Below, in pieces: positions 1 to 5,546 of a stretch of 5,546 nt of DNA (position 1 is its first letter; the number at the start of each line of letters is the position of its first letter). Origin of the DNA: an uncultured Cellvibrio sp. (lineage in GTDB: Bacteria > Pseudomonadota > Gammaproteobacteria > Pseudomonadales > Cellvibrionaceae); contig CAMPIG010000327.1 of assembly GCA_946886255.1 (NCBI GenBank), forward strand, positions 1 through 5,546, written 5' to 3'. Made by a program: the position numbers and the translations under genes. Below the pieces are notes generated by a model. It worked only from the letters and a program-made list of their open reading frames with translations, was not told the origin of the DNA and made no database searches.

Positions 1-2168
1 GCTTGCAAGACGGCGCGACTGCGGCGGCCATCCAGATCCACCGGAATATAAACGCGACTGCCTTCATGAGGATAGAGCAAATCCATTGGTTGATCATCGT
101 CAAGCTCACTACGCTCCGCCAGACAATCCGCTCGCCAGGGCGGCAAGCTGCGATAATCGCTGTGGTATTGCCGCCAGAAAAATTCCTGCGCTGGTGGCAA
201 CACAAACCAATCCACTGCTTGCATCTTGCTGACGGATTCACAACGACTGTGCACGCGAAATTGTCCTGCTGTATCCAGATGCACGCGCCGATGATAGGGT
301 GTGACCTGCTGAAAGTGACTATCGACCGGAATGAAAATATCTTGAGCTGCACATTGGCTGCCGGCCAAATAACCATCGTTACGGCATACGCTTACGGTTT
401 TCAACGACTGAAGTGGGCGCTCGAACCAGGCGCTTGAACCCAGGCGATCAAATACATCGAATAAAATCGGCGCTGCACTGGTTTGCCCGCTTAAAAAACT
501 CGCCGCCTCTCCACCGGCATTGCCCACCCACACACCGACCGTGAAACGGCCATTACTGCCGATAGCCCAGGCATCCCGCAATCCATAACTGGTACCGGTT
601 TTCCAGGCAATGGTCTGGCTGCCGGAAAAATCCCGCCACAAATTTTCATTGCCCGGTCGTACCACTTCCACCATCGCTTGCAAGGTCAGCCAGGCCGCGC
701 CTTGATTCAACACGGCGGGCGGTGGTGAGAGCGATTTTTCATCGCGCAATACACGACTGGTATTTGGTGATGCGAATGCCCCGTCGCGCGCGCTGGCGGT
801 CATCCGTGCATAGATGGAGGTGAGTTCCCACAGCGTGCCTTCCGCGCCGCCGAGGATTAGTGTCAGGCCATAATCATCCGCCGGACGAAATAATGTTGTC
901 ATGCCCATGGCTTGCAGGTGATGGTGAAAACGGCTGATACCGTAGTGGCGCAACATGCGCACCGCCGGTACGTTGAGTGAATGCGCCAGCGCGTAATGCG
1001 CCGGCACGGCACCGCGATACTGGCGATCATAATTTTGCGGTTTATAACCGGCAAATTGCGTGGGAATATCAGATACTAGGGTGGTCGGCAGCAACTCCCC
1101 ATCTTGCAACATCAAACCGTATAACAAGGGTTTTAAAATACTGCCGGTGGAGCGCGGCCGCTGAATAATATCTACCTGAGGCGAATAGCGCGCCTGGTTC
1201 TGCCATGCCTGATTACCGACATACGCGCGCGTCGTCAGAGTTTGGTGATCAATAACCAGCAGCGCAATATTGTTCGCGCCTTCATTGGCCAGTCGCCGGC
1301 TGTGACGCTGCGCGATCTGTTGAACATGTTGTTGCAGTTGCGCATCAAGTGTTGATTGTAAGACGGCATCCTGAGGAAATTGTTGTTTTACGGTGGAGAG
1401 AAAATGCGGAGCTGTTTGCGGTAAGGCTTGCGGTCTTTCCGGCAGGGGTTCCAGCAATGCCAATTGCAGATCCAGTGCCGTTATTTTTTCTTGCGCATGT
1501 AAACGTTGCAATAAGCGATCGCGTTTTGCTTGCAGCACATCCCGTTGACGTCCCGGGTGAATCAGCGCCGGGCTGTTAGGCAAGACCGCGAGCAACGCAG
1601 ATTCCGCCCAGGACAACTCTTCCGGTGCCCGGCCAAAATAACGCCAGGCCGCTGCACGCAAGCCAACAATATTGCCACCGAAAGGCGCGTGGCTGGCGTA
1701 GTGAATTAATAATTCATCTTTGCTAAAACGCCATTCCAATTGCAATGCGCGCAAGGCTTCAATAATTTTACTGCCCAGTGTACGCGGCGGTTCTCCGCGC
1801 AGCATACGTGCCAATTGCATGGTGATGGTGCTGCCGCCACTGGTAACGCGTCCGTCGCGCAGGTTGCCCCAGGCAGCGCGCGCAATTGCCAGGGGATCAA
1901 CGCCGGGGTGCCGATAAAAACGGCGGTCCTCAAATAACAACAATGCCTGCACATATTTTTCTGGTAGCGCATCAACCGGCGCAAAACGCCATTGCTGATC
2001 AGCGGCGATACTTGCGCCGAGCAAATGTCCCTCACGATCCAGCAACATAGTGGCATAACTGACGCGGGTCAGCTTTTCCGGCAAGGGTGCGAATTGCAAA
2101 AACAGCATCGCCACGCCCGACACCAGAACCACTAGCGCAAAAACCCGAACAGCAAAGCGCCGATTCAT
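1..2168 (-). CDS. pbpC: Penicillin-binding protein 1C (bifunctional transglycosylase/transpeptidase), C-terminus cut by window edge
   Basis: This class A penicillin-binding protein polymerises lipid II into glycan strands (GT51 domain) and has a penicillin-binding transpeptidase domain, both on the periplasmic side of the inner membrane. Reading the minus strand from the ATG at 2168 gives 722 uninterrupted codons to the window edge. The order is: a membrane anchor (about residues 5-26); GT51 with EDRRFYRHPG (E80 the likely catalytic acid), GGSTITMQLAR (111-121) and SKIIE (E137); then transpeptidase motifs S343-ILK346, S397-L-N399 and K523-TGT. A C-terminal region from about 680 (with MDLLYPHEGSRVYIPV at 695-710) resembles the start of the PBP1C C-terminal domain (BiPBP_C). 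E. coli PBP1C is about 770 residues, so roughly 50 are missing. No clear Shine-Dalgarno precedes the ATG; an in-frame GTG at 2187-2189 would add seven residues and is an alternative start. All catalytic motifs are present, so the gene appears functional. It follows the alpha-2-macroglobulin gene on the same strand but 2.4 kb away, so it probably needs its own promoter. Confidence 0.95.
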   Translation of the reverse strand, partial: MNRRFAVRVFALVVLVSGVAMLFLQFAPLPEKLTRVSYATMLLDREGHLLGASIAADQQWRFAPVDALPEKYVQALLLFEDRRFYRHPGVDPLAIARAAWGNLRDGRVTSGGSTITMQLARMLRGEPPRTLGSKIIEALRALQLEWRFSKDELLIHYASHAPFGGNIVGLRAAAWRYFGRAPEELSWAESALLAVLPNSPALIHPGRQRDVLQAKRDRLLQRLHAQEKITALDLQLALLEPLPERPQALPQTAPHFLSTVKQQFPQDAVLQSTLDAQLQQHVQQIAQRHSRRLANEGANNIALLVIDHQTLTTRAYVGNQAWQNQARYSPQVDIIQRPRSTGSILKPLLYGLMLQDGELLPTTLVSDIPTQFAGYKPQNYDRQYRGAVPAHYALAHSLNVPAVRMLRHYGISRFHHHLQAMGMTTLFRPADDYGLTLILGGAEGTLWELTSIYARMTASARDGAFASPNTSRVLRDEKSLSPPPAVLNQGAAWLTLQAMVEVVRPGNENLWRDFSGSQTIAWKTGTSYGLRDAWAIGSNGRFTVGVWVGNAGGEAASFLSGQTSAAPILFDVFDRLGSSAWFERPLQSLKTVSVCRNDGYLAGSQCAAQDIFIPVDSHFQQVTPYHRRVHLDTAGQFRVHSRCESVSKMQAVDWFVLPPAQEFFWRQYHSDYRSLPPWRADCLAERSELDDDQPMDLLYPHEGSRVYIPVDLDGRRSRAVLQ

Positions 2169-2199
2169 AAAATAATTTTTAACCGTCACATCATCACCC

Positions 2200-2233
2200 G
2201 TAGGTCGGATTAGCCAAAGGCGTAATCCGACAC
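2200..2233 (+). repeat. REP hairpin 1 (GGATTA type), in the pbpC/glycosidase intergenic region
   Basis: The element starts with the GTAG head (2200-2203), followed by an outer stem gtcggatta (2204-2212) pairing with taatccgac (2223-2231). The inner stem is GCC/GGC around an AAA loop, with an unpaired G at 2222, and the AC tail ends at 2233. It lies 31 bases upstream of the pbpC ATG and 152 bases upstream of the glycosidase start, in a 217-bp divergent intergenic region. It is the only REP found on this side of the glycosidase gene. It may affect pbpC expression if transcribed in the leader. Confidence 0.85.
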
Positions 2234-2236
2234 ACA

Positions 2237-2245
2237 TCTATATCA
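2237..2245 (-). promoter_or_regulatory. Possible extended -10 promoter element for pbpC
   Basis: On the minus strand this reads TGATATAGA, an extended -10 (TGn plus TATAGA, four of six consensus bases). I see no convincing -35, which an extended -10 can partly do without. Transcription would start near 2230, at the edge of the REP hairpin, so the hairpin would lie in the untranslated leader of pbpC. This is a by-eye prediction only. Confidence 0.25.
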
Positions 2246-2292
2246 AGACTCGCCTATTCCAGCTTTTCTCATCCACACCATCTTAACGAAAA

Positions 2293-2321
2293 TTGTTTTG
2301 AGTCGTGCTCGTGAATAGACT
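2293..2321 (+). promoter_or_regulatory. Weak candidate sigma-70 promoter for the glycosidase gene
   Basis: TTGTTT (2293-2298) and TAGACT (2316-2321) are separated by 17 bases and lie about 65 bases before the ATG at 2386. Matches to consensus are three of six and four of six, so this is only a candidate. No operator-like palindrome was seen beside it. Confidence 0.2.
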
Positions 2322-2385
2322 AACGTTGGAACACGGGACATCGGCGCCCGCAATACCAACAAACCCATAACAAGAGAACAACATC

Positions 2386-3708
2386 ATGCGCAAGCTCCTT
2401 TTCACTCTCGCATTTCCTGCGCTCCTGGCTGCCTGTAATCCTTCAACGGAAAATCCGTCAAATGAACAGGCCAAATCGCAAGCTGCATCCAGTAGCGGCG
2501 CTATACCGGTCACATTGAAACAGAAAGATGGCCGCTTTCAGATTTATCGCGGTGATCAAGCCTACTTTATTCGCGGTGCCGGCGGCAGTCATAACATTCC
2601 GATGCTGGCCGCCAGCGGTGGCAATTCCCTGCGCACCTGGAGCACTAACGATGCCGAACGCATCCTCGACGAAGCTCATAAGCATGGTCTGACCGTCATG
2701 ATGGGGCTGCGGCTGGGTCACGAGCGACACGGCTTTGATTATAACGACGAAGCCGCCGTGGCCAAGCAAAAGGAAGAGGTGCGCGAGCAAGTCCTCAAAT
2801 ACAAGAATCACCCCGCACTCCTCGTGTGGGGCCTGGGCAATGAAGTCGATCTGTTTTATACCAACACCAAAGTGTGGTACGCCATCGAAGATATCGCAAA
2901 GATGGTGCGCGAACTTGATCCTAATCATTTAATCACGACGGTCACCGCCGGTATTGATGCCGAAAAAGCGCAGCTGATTATGGAGCGCGTACCCAGTATC
3001 GATTACCTCAGCGTGAACATTTACGGCGGCCTGGAAACTCTACCGCAAACCTTGAAGGACATCGGATGGACCGGCGCCTATGCCGTCACCGAATGGGGCC
3101 CCACCGGCCACTGGCAAATTACCAGGACCGACTGGGACGTACCTATCGAACAAACCACGACCGAAAAAGCAAAATCCTATCGCGAACGTTACGAAGCCGG
3201 CGTGCTCGGCGCGCCTGATCAGGCTTTGGGTTCCTACGCTTTTTTGTGGGGACAAAAACAGGAAACCACACCGACCTGGTATGGCATGTTCCTGGAGTCC
3301 GGAGAAGCTACCGAGGTGGTGGATACCATGCAGTTTTTATGGACCGGCGAGTGGCCCAAAGAACGCGCGCCCTCCATTCGCAGCTTGCTGATTGATGGAA
3401 AAAAAGCGGAAGAAAGTATTTATCTGGAAGCGGGAAAAACTTACACCGCGCAGCTTGATGCCTTTCATCCTGACAACGAAGCCTTTACCGTGCGCTGGGA
3501 ATTTTTACCGGAAAGCACCGACATTCGCGCCGGCGGCGATCCGGAAGCACGCCCGAAAGCGGTGGAAGGTTTGATTGTGAATGACGATGGTAAAGGAACG
3601 CTTGAATTCACAGCACCGGATGAAGGTGGGCCTTACCGTTTGTTTGTGTATGTGACGAATCGTTTTAATAGAGCGGCGGCGGCGAACGTGCCATTTTTTG
3701 TGCGGTGA
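2386..3708 (+). CDS. Lipoprotein with GH2-like (clan GH-A) TIM-barrel glycosidase domain
   Basis: This 440-residue protein is probably a surface or periplasmic glycoside hydrolase anchored by lipid. The N-terminus (MRKLLFTLAFPALLAAC) is a signal peptide with lipobox LAAC at 14-17. Asn18 after the cysteine is compatible with outer-membrane sorting, and a polar Ser/Ala/Gln/Glu linker runs to about 40. Residues about 50-320 look like a TIM barrel: FIRGAGG (61-67), GGNSLRTW (78-85), WGLGNE (148-153) with E153 the predicted acid/base, and TEWG (235-238) with E236 the predicted nucleophile. SYAFLWG (283-289) resembles the eighth strand of the barrel. The 83-residue spacing of the two glutamates fits a retaining clan GH-A enzyme. 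Residues about 325-440 look like a small all-beta (Ig-like) domain. The beta-sandwich domains that precede the barrel in full GH2 enzymes are absent. The substrate cannot be told from sequence; a beta-glucan-type polysaccharide is only a guess. A weak AAGAG ribosome site (2372-2376) lies 9 bases before the ATG. The gene is transcribed alone and opposite to all its neighbours. Confidence 0.85.
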   Translation: MRKLLFTLAFPALLAACNPSTENPSNEQAKSQAASSSGAIPVTLKQKDGRFQIYRGDQAYFIRGAGGSHNIPMLAASGGNSLRTWSTNDAERILDEAHKHGLTVMMGLRLGHERHGFDYNDEAAVAKQKEEVREQVLKYKNHPALLVWGLGNEVDLFYTNTKVWYAIEDIAKMVRELDPNHLITTVTAGIDAEKAQLIMERVPSIDYLSVNIYGGLETLPQTLKDIGWTGAYAVTEWGPTGHWQITRTDWDVPIEQTTTEKAKSYRERYEAGVLGAPDQALGSYAFLWGQKQETTPTWYGMFLESGEATEVVDTMQFLWTGEWPKERAPSIRSLLIDGKKAEESIYLEAGKTYTAQLDAFHPDNEAFTVRWEFLPESTDIRAGGDPEARPKAVEGLIVNDDGKGTLEFTAPDEGGPYRLFVYVTNRFNRAAAANVPFFVR

Positions 3709-3728
3709 TTTTTTCTTAAGCGAATGTG

Positions 3729-3761
3729 GTGTCGGATTACGCTTGCGCTAATCCGACCTAC
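3729..3761 (-). repeat. REP hairpin 2 (GGATTA type), left member of head-to-head pair A
   Basis: Read on the minus strand, the head GTAG is at 3761-3758. The outer stem uses 3749-3757 and 3731-3739 (gtcggatta/taatccgac). The inner part GCGCAAGCG can form a GC/GC stem closed by a GCAA tetraloop, with the conserved unpaired G, and the tail is AC. It sits 20 bases past the glycosidase stop, in the convergent region between that gene and the transposase. It could therefore act as a transcription or mRNA-decay barrier, although no T-run follows as in a classical terminator. Confidence 0.9.
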
Positions 3762-3778
3762 CTGGCTACTTGTGACGC

Positions 3779-3816
3779 GTAGATCGGGTTAGCGGCGCAG
3801 CCGCGTAACCCGACAC
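3779..3816 (+). repeat. REP hairpin 3 (GGGTTA type), right member of head-to-head pair A
   Basis: GTAG head at 3779-3782, outer stem tcgggtta (3784-3791) with taacccga (3806-3813), inner stem GCGGC/GCCGC around a GCA loop, unpaired G at 3805, tail AC. The base after the head is A, not G, which weakens the outermost pair. It faces REP 2 across a 17-base spacer (3762-3778) and lies 25 bases beyond the transposase stop codon. Confidence 0.9.
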
Positions 3817-3841
3817 AACCATGTCAATTCAATAAAACAAT

Positions 3842-4336
3842 CTACTCATTCCCCACCGCCTCCGGCAAATCAACCTCACTTCCCCAATCCTCGTCATAAA
3901 ACCCCAACTCAACAAATTTACGAAAACTTGAATGCGGCCATAGCGCGGGGGTTTGTGTATAACCGTGTTTCACCGGATTGAAATGAATGTAATCCAGATG
4001 CTGGCGATAATCCCGTTCGTCGCGAATCAAATGCTCCCAAAAACGGTTTTGCCAAATGGGCAAGGGTTGTCCGTATGCTTTGGCGAAACCACTTTTTATT
4101 AACCGCCAGCGCGTGGAGAAATCGTCATCATTGATGGGCAGAGCCCAGATGCAATGGAGGTGGTCGGGCAGGATGACGGCAGCTTCGATATCGAAAGGAT
4201 AATTGCGTTTTACACGCTTGAAGGTTTGGCGCAGCAAGGGGACAACATCGGGATGATTAAAGATGGGTTTGCGTTCGTAGGTGACTAGTGTGAAAAAATA
4301 ACAGCCGCCTTTGTGCAGGGCTCTGCGGTATTGCAT
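3842..4336 (-). CDS. REP-associated tyrosine transposase (RAYT, IS200/IS605-related Y1 family)
   Basis: This 164-residue protein belongs to the family that binds and cleaves single-stranded REP hairpins in vitro, a Y1-type HUH nuclease related to IS200/IS605 TnpA. Visible features are the N-terminal YRRALHKGGCYFFTLVTYERKP region, the metal-binding HUH-like motif H59-L-H61 within ILPDHLHCIW, IWQNRFWEHLIRDERDY (94-110) and the signature DYIHFNPVKHG (115-125). The catalytic tyrosine is most likely Y116, with Y110 nearby. Length is normal for the family and all motifs are intact, so the protein should be active. The start is supported by AAAGGA on the minus strand (4344-4349), 7 bases before the ATG. 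The stop is TAG. REP hairpins of the expected GTAG-headed kind flank the gene on both sides, which is diagnostic. Such genes are usually single-copy and vertically kept, not actively transposing. Confidence 0.95.
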   Translation of the reverse strand: MQYRRALHKGGCYFFTLVTYERKPIFNHPDVVPLLRQTFKRVKRNYPFDIEAAVILPDHLHCIWALPINDDDFSTRWRLIKSGFAKAYGQPLPIWQNRFWEHLIRDERDYRQHLDYIHFNPVKHGYTQTPALWPHSSFRKFVELGFYDEDWGSEVDLPEAVGNE

Positions 4337-4343
4337 GGTTCAG

Positions 4344-4349
4344 TCCTTT
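4344..4349 (-). promoter_or_regulatory. Ribosome binding site of the RAYT gene
   Basis: The minus strand reads AAAGGA here, seven bases before the ATG that ends at 4336. This is a clear Shine-Dalgarno and fixes the start of the transposase. Confidence 0.7.
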
Positions 4350-4411
4350 GAGTTTTTGCTTATCCGGTGTTGGATGGATATTGCTAGAATTTGTGCGTGG
4401 TTGCAAGTTGG

Positions 4412-4444
4412 GCGTCGGATTACGCTTACGCTAATCCGACCTAC
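4412..4444 (-). repeat. REP hairpin 4 (GGATTA type), unpaired copy upstream of the RAYT gene
   Basis: On the minus strand: GTAG head (4444-4441), outer stem from 4432-4440 with 4414-4422, inner GCGTAAGCG forming a GC/GC stem with a GTAA tetraloop and the unpaired G. The tail is GC in place of AC, one base away from the other five copies. It lies 75 bases upstream of the transposase start, oriented like the transposase gene, and has no facing partner: 36 bases separate it from REP 5, which has the same orientation. Confidence 0.9.
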
Positions 4445-4480
4445 GGGTTTATCTCCTGGTGCGGGGTTTCAATTACCGGG

Positions 4481-4518
4481 GTGTCGGATTACGCCGCCGA
4501 GCGGCTAATTCGACCTAC
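4481..4518 (-). repeat. REP hairpin 5 (GGATTA type), left member of head-to-head pair B
   Basis: On the minus strand: GTAG head at 4518-4515, outer stem 4506-4514 with 4483-4491, inner stem GCCGC/GCGGC around TCG, the unpaired G, and tail AC. One outer-stem base differs from the other GGATTA copies (taattcgac in place of taatccgac on the plus strand), giving a mismatch or wobble in the stem. Confidence 0.9.
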
Positions 4519-4528
4519 TTCGCGCTCC

Positions 4529-4561
4529 GTAGGTCGGGTTAGCGTAAGCGTAACCCGACAC
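4529..4561 (+). repeat. REP hairpin 6 (GGGTTA type), right member of head-to-head pair B
   Basis: GTAG head 4529-4532, outer stem gtcgggtta (4533-4541) with taacccgac (4551-4559), inner GCGTAAGCG with a GTAA tetraloop and the unpaired G at 4550, tail AC ending at 4561. A 10-base spacer (4519-4528) separates it from REP 5. It lies 31 bases beyond the alpha-2-macroglobulin stop codon and would be in the 3' untranslated part of that transcript, where it could block exonuclease decay or help end transcription. Confidence 0.9.
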
Positions 4562-4592
4562 CGCCTTTGCTCAGAAAGCCTCAATCAAAAAA

Positions 4593-5546
4593 CTACTCCG
4601 CCACAACCTCCACCCAATAGCCTTTGGTCTTCGCGTGAATTTTTTCATCGTACATGGCGTTGGCTTGCCAGCTTGGTAAATAAAATTTACCCGCGTAAGA
4701 CGCATTTAAAATGACGCGCACCGTCACACTGGTTTGATTGCGGTCGTTGTAGCGGTATGACCAATAATAATCCCGCCAGAGGCTGAAATAACTCAACACG
4801 CGATCATCGCGGATATCCATATAATCCAGGCCTTTCGGCAACTGCGCGCCCTCCAGGCGTTCGTTACGAATTTGCCAGCCGCTGGGCATGACCAGCGTGA
4901 GTGCAATATCTTCCACGCGATCAATCGGCAAGGTGACAAAGTCAGCCGTGACGGTCACTTCCGCAACAAAATCTGTGCCTTGTGCCAACGACTCAACCGA
5001 CAGCGGTTGATTATCCATCGTCATAAAATCAACCGCGACGTTCAAGCCATACTGGCTCGCCGCCTCTTCCAGATTCGCGGGAATACCGCGATTACTCACC
5101 AGCACACGAATATTGTGATCATCATCATTGCGCACACTGAGCTGGCTTTGTTCCAACGGCTGGCGATAAAAAGCTTCTGTCGCCTGGATATTTTGCCAGG
5201 AGTTCGTCGTATTAATCGCAAAGCGCATATCATCGCCCGCACCGGAATGCTGTGCAAATTCACTCATGGCCAATAAAGCCCAGGCCAGGCTTTGAGTACT
5301 GTACCAATTGCCGCTGGATAATTCCGTCGCAACCGCTTCTGCTAATTGCCAGGTTGAATCTTCTTTCGCTTGATCGTTACGAATGCGGGTAATCAACAGG
5401 ATACTGCGGTCGCGTAATTCTGATCCGTAGGTATAACCGGACACATCGTAATCCGGCACTTGATCGCCCGCGTTCGCCAGCACATCCGTTGCCGCATCTT
5501 TCAGCCCCATGTGTTGATAGGTTAATGACAACAACCGCATCGCGGT
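4593..5546 (-). CDS. Bacterial alpha-2-macroglobulin (YfhM-like), C-terminal part only; N-terminus beyond window edge
   Basis: The frame is open from the right edge to a TAG at 4593-4595 and gives the last 317 residues of a protein that is about 1,650 residues in E. coli YfhM. Bacterial alpha-2-macroglobulins are periplasmic lipoproteins thought to trap proteases through a thioester. The first ~100 residues here, including NWYSTQSLAWALLAMSEF, look like the last helices of the thioester (alpha/alpha toroid) domain. The remainder matches the C-terminal beta domains, with GLDYMDIRDDRVLSYF, then NASYAGKFYLPSWQANAMYD and an ending close to GYWVEVVAE, all typical of this family. The thioester motif and lipobox would lie outside the window, so their presence cannot be judged. 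The internal ATG at 5538-5540 is not the true start, because the frame continues upstream. The family usually sits directly before pbpC in the same direction; the direction is kept here but adjacency is lost. Confidence 0.93.
   Translation of the reverse strand, partial: TAMRLLSLTYQHMGLKDAATDVLANAGDQVPDYDVSGYTYGSELRDRSILLITRIRNDQAKEDSTWQLAEAVATELSSGNWYSTQSLAWALLAMSEFAQHSGAGDDMRFAINTTNSWQNIQATEAFYRQPLEQSQLSVRNDDDHNIRVLVSNRGIPANLEEAASQYGLNVAVDFMTMDNQPLSVESLAQGTDFVAEVTVTADFVTLPIDRVEDIALTLVMPSGWQIRNERLEGAQLPKGLDYMDIRDDRVLSYFSLWRDYYWSYRYNDRNQTSVTVRVILNASYAGKFYLPSWQANAMYDEKIHAKTKGYWVEVVAE

Noticed and set aside
3..437. Plus-strand open frame of 144 codons
   Set aside because: It lies antisense to the intact pbpC frame, which carries all family motifs, and its translation resembles no known protein.
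1706..2056. Minus-strand 116-codon frame overlapping pbpC
   Set aside because: It is in a different frame from the transglycosylase domain, which reads through the same bases with its GT51 motifs intact, so it is a shadow.
2458..2928. Minus-strand 156-codon frame opposite the glycosidase
   Set aside because: It is antisense to a gene with clear catalytic motifs and a signal peptide, and lacks a ribosome site or recognisable domain.
3729..4561. CRISPR-like array from the repeated hairpins
   Set aside because: The repeats alternate in orientation, differ in inner sequence and have irregular spacing with a gene between them. They fit REP elements, not a CRISPR array.
4563..4592. Intrinsic terminator directly after the alpha-2-macroglobulin stop
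   Set aside because: The T-run next to the stop comes before any stem, and the gccttt and aaagcc segments nearby are not truly complementary, so no standard terminator can be supported.
4391..4714. Plus-strand 107-codon frame across REPs 4-6
   Set aside because: Its codons are mostly REP hairpin sequence and the antisense of the alpha-2-macroglobulin end; it has no domain.
4872..5276. Plus-strand 134-codon frame opposite the alpha-2-macroglobulin gene
   Set aside because: It is antisense to a well-recognised family C-terminus, and its His/Arg/Ile-rich translation is typical of a shadow frame.

Overview
The window looks like chromosomal DNA from a gammaproteobacterium. The gene content (alpha-2-macroglobulin next to PBP1C, plus an outer-membrane glycosidase lipoprotein) and the moderate GC content would suit a polysaccharide-degrading lineage such as Cellvibrionaceae. 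That placement is an inference from style and is not proven by any marker gene here.

Layout. (1) 1-2168, minus strand: most of pbpC, encoding penicillin-binding protein 1C, which runs off the left edge. (2) 2169-2385: a divergent intergenic region carrying one REP hairpin, close to the pbpC start. (3) 2386-3708, plus strand: a lipoprotein with a clan GH-A (GH2-like) TIM barrel and a C-terminal beta domain. (4) 3709-3841: a head-to-head pair of REP hairpins. (5) 3842-4336, minus strand: a REP-associated tyrosine transposase (RAYT). (6) 4337-4592: three further REP hairpins, two of them a second head-to-head pair. (7) 4593-5546, minus strand: the C-terminal end of a bacterial alpha-2-macroglobulin (YfhM-like), which runs off the right edge.

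In many proteobacteria the alpha-2-macroglobulin gene and pbpC are direct neighbours. They are thought to act together at the envelope: the first traps proteases in the periplasm and the second makes or repairs peptidoglycan. Here both genes point the same way (minus strand), as expected, but 2.4 kb separates them. That segment holds a glycosidase lipoprotein gene on the opposite strand and a complete RAYT/REP unit (a 'REPtron'), and REP hairpins lie near both of its ends.

The most informative structure is the set of six REP hairpins. All share a GTAG head, a 9-bp outer stem, an unpaired G at the same place and, with one divergent exception, an AC tail. Their inner stems and loops differ. The outer stem comes in two covarying versions (GGATTA/TAATCC and GGGTTA/TAACCC). 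Each side of the RAYT gene has one mixed head-to-head pair containing one of each version.
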